Part shown: positions 36,639 to 44,628 of the stretch, piece by piece
Numbering within the stretch: position 1 is the stretch's first letter
Layout of the letters: each line of letters begins with the position of its first letter
Source of the DNA: Frankia sp. AgB1.9
GTDB lineage: Bacteria > Actinomycetota > Actinomycetes > Frankiales > Frankiaceae
Assembly: GCF_016786355.1 (NCBI RefSeq)
Contig: NZ_JADWYX010000011.1
Coordinates: 1-64,000, forward strand
Length of the DNA: 64,000 bases
Reading direction: 5' to 3'
The notes under the pieces: generated by a model
Databases searched by the model: none
The model's input: the letters and a program-made list of their open reading frames with translations, nothing else
Told to the model about the DNA's origin: nothing
Translations under genes and position numbers: made by a program

Positions 36639-39155
36639 ATGCGGGTGGTCGTTCATGCGCTGGGGGATTCCGACCTCGGGGTCGAGAGCAACGAACGGAT
36701 CCGCGCGGCGCTGGCCGGTCTCGCGTTCGAACGCGACCTGCGGCACCAGATCGCGCACCTCGCCGCCGCGCTGGACCGGCGCGACGAGGCCGAGGTCCGC
36801 CGGCTGCTGCTGACGCCGGCGGCGAGCCCGGACCGGGGGCCGCGCAGCCACGTGCCGCTGCAGGTCATGCTGCGCGGCTTCGGCCCGGGAGACCGGCTGC
36901 TGCTGATCGCCACCGCCACCAGCGGGAACCTCACCGGGCTCGACACGGCGCCGCTGGCCGGGCTGCTGGCGCGGGCATTTGACCTGGTCCCGGACGTCTA
37001 CGGCCCGGTAGTGCCGGCGTTCGCGGTGGAGCAGCTGGTCATCGCCAAGCCGGCGCTCGACGAGGGCTACGACAGGCTGTCGGGCTGGTTGTCGGCTCCC
37101 GGCCGCCTTGCCGGCGTCAGCGAGATCGTCGCTGGCGTCGGGACGGGCGCGACCGCGCTCGCGTTCGGCTGCCTGATGGCGGTGCTCGAGGCCGGTCCGG
37201 CGGTCCGCGTGTGGCCGATCCAGGAGGCCGAGCACGGCCGGCTGGTGGATATCCCGGTGACGAACGACCCGACGGCGTGGCTCGCGCGCAGGCGGATGTT
37301 CGGCGCTCTCGCCGCCGCCGTCGACCCCGTGCACACCCGTACCCGCCGCCTGCTGGAGCTGCTCGACGCCCGCCAGCGTCTCGACCCCGGCCGCTTTGCC
37401 GCCTTGGCGGAACTGGCTGACGTCCCGGTGAACGGGCCGCTGTCGCCGGACCGTCCGGAGGCCCTGGCCGACGCCTTCTTCGACCGGCTGACCCGCCGCG
37501 AGGTCCAGGCGACGATGATCGGGCGTGCCTGGCTGCTGTCCCGCTACAACGAGCTTCGAGGGGGCGACGACCCGAGCTGCGAGCCGAGGGAGGAGCTCAG
37601 CACCTTCATCAGGCGGGTGTGGCGAGAACGGGGCTACCGCCGCCACCGGAGCGCCGCCGTAACGTTCCTGCTCGACAACGAGATCATCAACGACGCGGCC
37701 CAGGACAACCACACCCTGCGGGCACCGAAGCCGAGCTACCTCGCCAAGGCCGCCCAGTACGCCCAGGGCGTGCACGACCGCGACCCCCGCCGAGCCGAAG
37801 GCAGTCTGCGCGACCTGCCCGGCCTCCCAGCGGACCTCGACCCCTTCGTCTGGGTGCCGGCGGCCTCCGGCCGGGTCCTCGTGTGCTACTGCGTCGGCAC
37901 CCAGGAACGGCAGGGCGACGACCGTCCCTTCGCCGACGCGGTCTGCGATCCGGCCTGGCGTGAGCGGATCGGCGCCCTCGTCGACGCGCGGACAGACGGC
38001 GGCGCACGCACCTCGATCGTCCCGGTCGTCCGCCTCGTCGGCAGCGCGCCACTCGGTGCCACCCCGACCGCCCCCGGTAACGCCGGCACCATCGGCGCGG
38101 CTCGGGAATCCGCCCGCTACATCGGCGAGCACCTCGGGCTGTCCCCCGACAGCGCCGACTGGCCCGACACGGTCGAGGTACCCCTCACGATCTCCACGGC
38201 CCGTGACCTCGTCCGGGACGCGCTGCTTGCTGAGACGAGCATTTTCAACGTCGAGGCCGTGCTGGTGCTCGCCGGCCCCGGCGCGAACCAGATGAACCTC
38301 GGCCTGCTGCTCGCTGCGACCGACGTCGCCGTCACGATCGGCAGCCCGGTCTACGTGGGCGAGCTGGTCCCGGCAGGCGACGGCAGGACCGCGATCCGGC
38401 TCGCCGCCAGCCAGGTCGCGGCGCTGCCCGGCTACCCGCACCTGCTCGCTGGTGTCGCCCGAGAACACCTCGCCGACCTTGAGGTCAGCGCCGCCGCGGA
38501 CCTGCTGCGCCGCGGCGGGCGCCGGCTCGCCCCGGTCGCGGCGCTGGCCGAGGAGCTGCGCCGAGCGTTCGTCGACGTCCACCGTGGGGTCGTCGGCGTT
38601 GACGCTCCGGCCGAGGTCGCCCGGCGGATCGAGCTGATCCGGGCCCTGCTCGCCGGCGTCGGCCGGTCCGCCCGGCCAGCCCTCGACGACTGGCACGCGC
38701 TGCACCTCGCGATGACCATGGCCGACGCGATCCTGTACGTGCGCGGTGGTCCGAAGTGGTACGCGGGGAAGCCGTTCGGCCGCGCCGCCTACCGGCTGCG
38801 CAGTCAGGCAATCGTCGCCCATGGCGACCAGCTCAGATCGTTCACCGCCGCCCTGCGGGACCACCCGATGCCATCCGGCCGAACGATCCGCACCTGCGAC
38901 GCGCTGCTGCGCCAGGTGCAACGCGAGCTCGACCCCCGGACGGACCCGCGCTCGCCGGACCGCCGCCGCCTGGTCACCCGCTACGAAGAGCTGCGCACCG
39001 CGCTCGACGAGCTGTTCCCTCCGCTGGCGTCCGCCGCCCTGGTTCCGGCGGGCCCGGTACCAGAGCACTCCGGTCCGTCTGACCCGAGCGTGCGCATCGG
39101 TGCGAGTTCCGGCGATGAAGCCTCGCCCAGGCCCGACGACGCCGTTCGTGCTTGA
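36639..39155 (+). CDS. candidate CARF-like two-Rossmann CRISPR ancillary protein
   Basis: Encodes an 838-aa protein without a family I can name. An N-terminal Rossmann-like domain (about 1-240) contains LLLIATATSGN and VAGVGTGATALAFG (about 163-174), similar in layout to CARF domains. A second Rossmann-like part (about 410-600) has VLVCYCVGTQE and VLVLAGPGANQMNLG (about 541). The C-terminal helical region contains RSQAIVAH, an R-x6-H spacing (R721, H728) like HEPN RNases. These features and the position next to a GGDD Cas10 suggest a cyclic-oligoadenylate-controlled RNase. This is inference, and the HEPN reading is weak. The ATG at 36639 has GGGGG about 7 nt upstream. Confidence 0.6.
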   Translation: MRVVVHALGDSDLGVESNERIRAALAGLAFERDLRHQIAHLAAALDRRDEAEVRRLLLTPAASPDRGPRSHVPLQVMLRGFGPGDRLLLIATATSGNLTGLDTAPLAGLLARAFDLVPDVYGPVVPAFAVEQLVIAKPALDEGYDRLSGWLSAPGRLAGVSEIVAGVGTGATALAFGCLMAVLEAGPAVRVWPIQEAEHGRLVDIPVTNDPTAWLARRRMFGALAAAVDPVHTRTRRLLELLDARQRLDPGRFAALAELADVPVNGPLSPDRPEALADAFFDRLTRREVQATMIGRAWLLSRYNELRGGDDPSCEPREELSTFIRRVWRERGYRRHRSAAVTFLLDNEIINDAAQDNHTLRAPKPSYLAKAAQYAQGVHDRDPRRAEGSLRDLPGLPADLDPFVWVPAASGRVLVCYCVGTQERQGDDRPFADAVCDPAWRERIGALVDARTDGGARTSIVPVVRLVGSAPLGATPTAPGNAGTIGAARESARYIGEHLGLSPDSADWPDTVEVPLTISTARDLVRDALLAETSIFNVEAVLVLAGPGANQMNLGLLLAATDVAVTIGSPVYVGELVPAGDGRTAIRLAASQVAALPGYPHLLAGVAREHLADLEVSAAADLLRRGGRRLAPVAALAEELRRAFVDVHRGVVGVDAPAEVARRIELIRALLAGVGRSARPALDDWHALHLAMTMADAILYVRGGPKWYAGKPFGRAAYRLRSQAIVAHGDQLRSFTAALRDHPMPSGRTIRTCDALLRQVQRELDPRTDPRSPDRRRLVTRYEELRTALDELFPPLASAALVPAGPVPEHSGPSDPSVRIGASSGDEASPRPDDAVRA

Positions 39156-39354
39156 CGGCACGCCGGGTCTGATCGAAGGAGAGCGACCGAGTCCACCAGA
39201 GCGGTTCTGGCTTGGCGGCATGCTGGGCCGAATCCGGCCGCGTGGCCCTGTGGGGCCGGACTGCCGCGAGGAAGGCCGCCGGAGTTCATATGTGCCGGTA
39301 CGGCGTTCGGCTGTGTGTTCCAAGGCTGTGCAGGCTCAAGGTGCGGGGGCGACG

Positions 39355-40495
39355 ATGTCGGCGATGAGCGAGACCACCGGCCATGCGGCGGGCCGCGGCG
39401 GGGCCACTCGCGGCGGCGCGACCCCGCGCCTCCGTGACGAGTACTGGCACGCGGTGCCGATCGGCGAGAGCCAGGTGGTCGTCGCCCCCGGCCAGACGCT
39501 GACGCTCGCCGAGCTGCCGGAGTACAGCATCGCCCTCGACGGCTTCGTGCAGGGCCCGGAGATCGACCTCGCTGCCCCGCCGGTTCAGCTTCGACCACCA
39601 CTGCGGCTGTATCCGGCTGGTCACCACCGCGACCTGCCGGCAGGTCGCCGACGCTCTGCTGCTCGGCCTCGACCCGGCCCGCTACACCGTCTACGTCAAC
39701 GACGTCCACGCGGATACCGTGCTCGCGACGGCCCTGCTCGCGTTCCCCGACCTGCTGTCCCCGCAGAGCCCGACCACGCCACCGGGCCGCCGGCTGGTCG
39801 AGGTGGTCGCCGCGCGGGACGCGCACGGTACGGCCTACCCGGTGACCGACCCGCGGCTGCTCGCGGCCTTCGCCCGCCGCGTCCCGATCCTTCGTCGTGC
39901 CGGCAGCGTTAACGACGGGGACCCGGACCCCTCCGAGGTCGCCCGGCAGATGGCAGAAGATCTTGCCGTGGCGGTCTACCAGGTCGCCGACCTGCTCACG
40001 GACCTGGCCGCCGAATCAGACTCCGACCTGGCCCACTCGCACCCGACCCAACCTCGGCTGGCCTACTTGGACCTGGCGGCGACGGCGCATCCGGCCGCCG
40101 CCACCGACGACTCGCCGCCCGCTGCGACCGCGCCAGTGGAGGTCACCCACGTCGGCACCGGGTGGGTCATGGTGCGCGATTCCCGCATGGGCGGCTTCGA
40201 ACCCGCCTACGCGCAGGAATACACCCGGGTCGTGCTGTGGAGCGCGCTTTCCGACGGCTCGACCGCGTACACCGTCGCCCGCCGCAGTGACCTCGTCGAG
40301 GACTTCCCCGTGGGCCCCGCCGAGCAGCCGGGCACCATCCTGGCCGCCCTCGCCGCTCGCGAGCCCGGCTGGGGCGGCGGCAGCTCCATCGGTGGCGCCC
40401 CGCGCCACCGCGACCGTTCCCGCAGCACCCTGCGCCCCGACGAGATTTTCACCATCATCGAAGCAGCCGTCTCGCCCACCGTCCACGCTGGCTGA
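39355..40495 (+). pseudogene. frameshifted DHH-like gene, copy 1
   Basis: The first ~78 codons (start ATG 39355, YWHAVPIGESQVVVAPGQT) run in one frame to about 39590. The protein then continues in another frame with FSFDHHCGCIRLVTTATCRQ, YTVYVNDVHADT and the C-terminal GWGGGSSIGGAPRHRDRS. A single indel explains this. The DHH motif and late glycine-rich block recall DHH phosphoesterases, a family that degrades nucleotide second messengers and short RNAs; the match is by motif only. A second, more damaged copy is at 49975-50860. Both lie directly upstream of a family-B CRISPR leader. The stretch 39156-39354 holds no gene. Confidence 0.65.
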
Positions 40496-40500
40496 CAGCC

Positions 40501-40685
40501 GTGAGCCAGCACCTCCGACACGCCGATCAACCCAGGAGGTTCTGGCTTCTGATCGAGATGCACCCTGACCTGCGGAGATGGCCGTGAAGAAGATCGAACC
40601 GGTGCTCCCGCGTCGATCTTCAAAGGAAGGTTCTGGTTTTGACCTTGCAAACCCGCAGGTCGGCGCCTGTATAATTCGGACAGCT
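40501..40685 (+). promoter_or_regulatory. family-B leader of array B1
   Basis: Contains degenerate and exact copies of GGAGGTTCTGG-type arms, an AAGATCGA/TCGATCTT inverted repeat and a consensus TATAAT at 40670-40675, 10 nt before the first repeat. Transcription would begin almost at the repeat. Confidence 0.8.
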
Positions 40686-40927
40686 GTCCCAGTGATCCAC
40701 AAATCCGAATCGGATTGAAACTGGTGCAAGTGAGCGTAGATCACGTCACTGGTCCCAGCGATCCACAAATCCGAATCGGATTGAAACCGCTGGTTGAACC
40801 AGGGGTTCGAGCAGTTGAGGGCGCGTCCCAGTGATCACAAATCCGAGTCGGATTGAAACTAGATCGACGAGAATCAGGTGTTCATGAACGGATCCCAGTG
40901 ATCCACAAATCCGAGCCGGATTGAACC
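40686..40927 (+). CRISPR. CRISPR array B1, 4 repeats of 35-37 nt
   Basis: Repeats start at 40686, 40752, 40825 and 40891 and end in CGGATTGAAAC. The repeats carry variants (GTGATCCAC), and the last is decayed to GGATTGAACC. The array is cut off at its 3' end by a transposase relic, so it was probably longer. Confidence 0.92.
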
Positions 40928-41876
40928 GGACGGTTGTTTGCTGGCGGGTTTGTGCGTGCGAGGCTGGTGGTCGTGCCACGCCTGTGGAATTGACGGCGTG
41001 GCCGGTCACGGTTGCACGCTGCATGACCTGCCTGCGGGTGAGCCAGTGCGGACCGCCCACGGCCAGCGGCGAGGTCTTCTACGCCGGCCTGCTGGCCCGG
41101 TCGCTGCGGCCGGGGATGATCATGCTCGCGGACCGCAACTTCGGCTACCAGCCGCTGGTGACCGGGGTCGCCGCGACCGGGGCCGACCTGCTCGTGCGGG
41201 TGAAGATCGGCCGCCGGCTACCGGTCTGCCGGCGCCTGGGCGACGGGTCGTGGATCTCGCGGATCGGCCAGGTCGAGGTCCGGGTCGTCCGCGCCGAGAT
41301 CACGATCGCGACCACCGCCGGCCGCCGGACCGGGCTCTACCAGTTGGTCACCACCGTGACCGACTCGGCCGTCCCTACGGTGGACCTGATCCGCCTCTAC
41401 CACGACCGCTGGGAGATCGAGACCGTCTACCTCGAGCTCAAGGCGACGATCCTGGACGGCCGGGTCCTGCGCGCTCGCACCCCCACCGGCCTCGACCAGG
41501 AAGTCCACGCCCTGCTCTGCGCCTACCAGGCGCTACGGCTCGCGATCGCCGACGCGACCCTGACCAGCCCCGGCCTCGACCCCGACCGCGCCAGCTTCAC
41601 GATCGCCCTCGAGACCGCCCGCGACCAGATCACACAGGCAGCCGGGGTGATCGCGGACAGCGTCATCGACCTGGTCGGGAAGATCGGCCGGGCCGTCCTG
41701 GCCCGACCGGCGCCCACGCGCCAGCCCCCGCGTCGTCAAACGCGCGATCTCCAACTACGCGGCCAGCACAGCCAAGGGCCGTATCCACGGCCCCAGCCAC
41801 AACGCCACCCTGAGCATCGAGATCCTCAACCCCGAGACCTTGACACCACCCGCCCCGACATAACTACACGGCCTTG
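40928..41876 (+). pseudogene. IS4-family transposase relic
   Basis: Encodes the C-terminal two-thirds of a DDE transposase. LADRNFGYQPL holds a catalytic Asp, and LYHDRWEIETVYLELK holds the late catalytic Glu with the YREK-like signature of IS4-type enzymes. The N-terminal part is missing, replaced by an array end. Near 41725 the frame shifts: the expected continuation (RAISNYAASTAKGRIHG) is in another frame and ends at TAA about 41861. No terminal inverted repeats were found. The element is dead. Confidence 0.8.
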
Positions 41877-41879
41877 CGG

Positions 41880-42162
41880 CTAGCCGGGGAGTGGCCGTGG
41901 CGTCGGTTTCGCGGGCCAGGCGGAACAGGGGCATGCTTTGGGCCTTGGAGTGACGGGCGTGGTGGGCGAACGTGTCGCCGTCGGCCAGGCGAATTCGCTG
42001 GCCGTCACCCACGATCGTGTTGCGGTCCGGGTCCTGCTTGACGAGGACACGGTCCGGCCCGATTCCTGCGGCGGCCTTGAGGTCCGCGCCGCTCAGCTCG
42101 TCCGCGATGACCAGGACGTCAATTCCGATGATCCGAATCGTGCGGGGCCCGGAGGGCTCCTT
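41880..42162 (-). pseudogene. ubiquitin-like (multiubiquitin-type) protein remnant, copy 1
   Basis: Reads IGIDVLVIADELSGADLKAA, DRVLVKQDPDRNTIVGDG and ADGDTFAHHARHSKAQ, close to the intact copy at 57368-57661. The ribosome site AAGGAG is kept, but the codon where the other copy has ATG is GGG here, so it lacks a start. The downstream E2 and JAB genes present in copy 2 are gone, replaced by the transposase relic. Confidence 0.75.
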
Positions 42163-42253
42163 CCAGCGGATACCGGACTCAGACGGACGCGGGCCACCTC
42201 CGGGTTGATCCCTCCTGGAGACGAGGCGCCGTGCAGACGGCGATGTCAGGTGG

Positions 42254-42550
42254 CTACCTCAGCCAGATGAGCGTGGCCAGCGCCGTTGCGACAGCGAAGC
42301 CGAGCAGGAACCCGGCAACGGGCCCCATCCGCCGCCGGTCGTGGCACCCAGGTCGCCGGGGCCGCCGGCCAATTCGCAGCCGCCCGGCGCGCCGCCGCTC
42401 CTCTCGACTGGACCGACGGCGCGCCCGCGAGCGCCCTCGCCGAGTCCGTCCAGTTCGTGGCGGCAGGCCTCGGCCGCGTCGGCGGCGCTGTGCGGCTGGC
42501 CCGATCGGCCGGCGTGCCACCCCGTTTCCCAGCAGTGCCGGAACAGCGAT
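42254..42550 (-). other. possible tail-anchored small membrane protein, copy 1
   Basis: On the minus strand an arginine-rich reading frame ends in a hydrophobic segment, GPVAGFLLGFAVATALATLI, at its C-terminus. The copy at 57767-58060 has a nearly matching tail with conservative changes (F/L, T/A). The plus strand also reads as a similar short alanine-rich protein in both copies, so which strand codes is unclear. It lies upstream of the ubiquitin-like gene in its orientation. Confidence 0.35.
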
Positions 42551-42730
42551 GATGGGGACATGCGCGGCGGTGTTCTCGTCCAATACGGGCACGGCGACGC
42601 CACGGCCGTCGAGCCGCATCCGCGGTGGACCAACCACGCCTTCCGCCCCCTCCCACGTCCCGGCGAGCCCGGCGTCCAGACTAGACGGACCATCTGGTCC
42701 ACCGGCACCCGCCGCCGCGTCGAAGATCGT

Positions 42731-42912
42731 CAGCCAGAACCTCCGACCCGCCGACAAACCAGGGAGGTTCTGGCTGCTGATCGACATGCCCCCCGACCTG
42801 CGGAAACAGGTGCAAGAGTGATTGAACCGCTCGCTCGGCGTCGATCTCTGGCGGGAGGTTCTGGTTTGATCTTGCAAACCCGCAGGTCAGCCCGTGTACA
42901 ATCCGGACAGCT
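42731..42912 (+). promoter_or_regulatory. family-B leader of array B2
   Basis: A perfect 14-bp hairpin, CAGCCAGAACCTCC (42731-42744) with its complement at 42763-42776, is followed by a third GGAGGTTCTGG at 42854-42864 and TACAAT at 42897-42902, 10 nt before the first repeat. Confidence 0.85.
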
Positions 42913-43395
42913 GCTCCAGAGATCACCAAATCCGAGTCGGATTGAAACAGGAACGGTGGGATTCGAACCCACGGAGTCTGGCCTAGTTCCAGAGATCACC
43001 AAATCCGAGTCGGATTGAAACCTCCGACCTCCAGAACATGTCGCCGAAGATGACGCCGGGTTCCAGAGATCACCAAATCCGAGTCGGATTGAAACTACAG
43101 GTTCCTCCTTCGGTTGAAGCCACACACTGAGGCCTGTTCCAGAGATCACCAAATCCGAGTCGGATTGAAACTACGCGAGTTCGGTCGCCAGCTCAGAAAC
43201 CCGCTCATAGGGCCAGTTCCAGAGATCACCAAATCCGAGTCGGATTGAAACTCCGAGGCCCACTCGATCCAGCTCGCTGGAATGGTGGTTCCAGAGATCA
43301 CCAAATCCGAGTCGGATTGAAAAGTCTGCGACCGCGCGCATCTCACTCGCGAGGCCAGGTTCCAGAGATCACCAAATCCGAGTCGGGTTGGAGGG
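42913..43395 (+). CRISPR. CRISPR array B2, 7 repeats of 36 nt
   Basis: Repeats start at 42913, 42986, 43060, 43136, 43216, 43288 and 43360, with spacers of 36-44 nt. The sixth repeat ends GATTGAAA-A and the seventh GGGTTGGAG, so the distal end is decayed. The repeats carry TTCCAGAG rather than the TCCCAGAG of other family-B arrays. The leader-proximal spacer (42949-42985) contains a tRNA T-arm sequence. Confidence 0.96.
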
Positions 43396-43633
43396 TTTTC
43401 GCCGTTCGCTGGAACTTGCGTCGGTCCGTCGGTCCGTCGGTCCGTCGGTGATCGGTGGGTCCGTGTTGCCGGGATCGGGGTGCTCGTCCGTCTGGCTTGG
43501 CTGTCGGCGATAGGGCGGCGAGCTACGGGGGCGTCAGGTGGTATCGGATGGCGCGCGGGGCCGGCGGGGGCCGTGCGGGGGTGTCGTGCGCGAGACGTCG
43601 TTGGCGGGCGTCTGGAGCGGGCATCGGGACCCT

Positions 43634-44341
43634 TTGAGCCTGGGGGTTCGTACCCGGCTGCGGCTGTGGTGGCTGGGGCGTCGGGATGGCCGGGCTGGCG
43701 TGCCGTCGGCGACCAGGTCGGGGCCGACGGGCGACGCGCCGCCGGCGTCGATGGTGGGCTGGCTGGCCAGCCCGGCGGTTCTGGAGCTGGCGTATGCCGC
43801 CGCTCGGTCGCATGAGGCGCTGCGAGGCGTCTTGGCGGCGGCGCTCGGCGAGCTGGATATGCGGATCGCCGAGGGAGCCGCGCAGGCAGGGCTGCTGGCG
43901 GCGCGGGTGACCGGGAGCCCGGCCGATCGGCTGGTGCGCGAGGCTGAGGATCTTGGTGCTCCGGTGAGTGGGGATGACGCGGCGGCGCGGGCGCGGCGGG
44001 CGGCGGCGCGGGCGCGCGCCAATCTGCTCACCGACCAGGCTCGGCTGGAGAACCTCCGAGTCCGACTCGCGGTGGACCTGGAACGGCGCGAACGTCTGAT
44101 TGATGAGGTCGAGGCCCGTGCCGGCGTGATCTCGTCATTCCGTGACCAGTGCGTCGAGGTGTACCGGGCGGCGAACCTTCGCCGCCGGCGCCGTGAAGCT
44201 GCGGCGCTGGCCGATGCGTGGCCGCCGCCGGCGTTTCCTCCGCCGGAATGGCTGCGTACCGCGCGGTGTGTACCAACCGGCGTCCTGGCGAGCGCCCCGG
44301 CCCCAGCCGGAGCTCACCCTGCCGGTCCGAGCCACGAGTGA
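43634..44341 (+). CDS. coiled-coil/helical hypothetical protein, copy 1
   Basis: Encodes about 235 aa with a short basic N-terminal segment (RTRLRLWWLGRRDGRAG), then long Ala/Arg/Glu-rich helices likely to form a coiled coil (about 60-210; ARLENLRVRLAVDLERRERL) and a distinctive ISSFRDQCVEVYRAANLRRR. I do not recognise the family. A paralogue with the same position relative to a CRISPR array is at 59205-59900. The start is uncertain; a TTG at 43634 is used. The gene begins about 240 bp after array B2. Confidence 0.6.
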   Translation: MSLGVRTRLRLWWLGRRDGRAGVPSATRSGPTGDAPPASMVGWLASPAVLELAYAAARSHEALRGVLAAALGELDMRIAEGAAQAGLLAARVTGSPADRLVREAEDLGAPVSGDDAAARARRAAARARANLLTDQARLENLRVRLAVDLERRERLIDEVEARAGVISSFRDQCVEVYRAANLRRRRREAAALADAWPPPAFPPPEWLRTARCVPTGVLASAPAPAGAHPAGPSHE

Positions 44342-44424
44342 CACGGTCTGTCTGGCTCAGGCGCCTTTGGCCGATGCCAGCTGCGCTCGCGCTACTGGCG
44401 GATTCGGCTTACTGGAGGTGTGCC

Positions 44425-44610
44425 ATGGACTCGAGCCCGCGTACACGCTTCCCGCTCGCGCCGTACCGGCGGCGGGACAGTAGTGGCCTGCTCGCGTTCG
44501 CCTGCGGGACAGCTACCGCGCCGACCTGGTCGCCCGCTGCGACGTGGAGCGCGCCGCCGCGCTGGATGAGGGCCGCGTTGGCCGCCGCGGGCGCAGGCCA
44601 TGGTGATCGG
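44425..44610 (+). pseudogene. remnant of small coiled-coil partner gene, copy 1
   Basis: Starts with MDSSPRTRFPLAPYRRRDSS, nearly the same as the gene at 59971 (MDTSARARFPRAPYRRRDSR), with GGAGG before the ATG. After about codon 32 a deletion with frameshift leads into YRADLVARCDVERAAALDEG in another frame and a stop. The rest is lost; the 3' end runs against the convergent E2-E1-JAB gene. Confidence 0.6.
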
Positions 44611-44628
44611 CCCCCACACGCCGAACAG

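Noticed and set aside
42949-42985. A tRNA gene
   Set aside because: Only the T-arm and acceptor strand are present, inside a CRISPR spacer; no D-arm or anticodon arm is nearby.
42681-43152. Repeated peptides such as SIRLGFGDLW or ITKSESD in many short frames
   Set aside because: These are translations of CRISPR repeats and spacers, not a repeat protein family.
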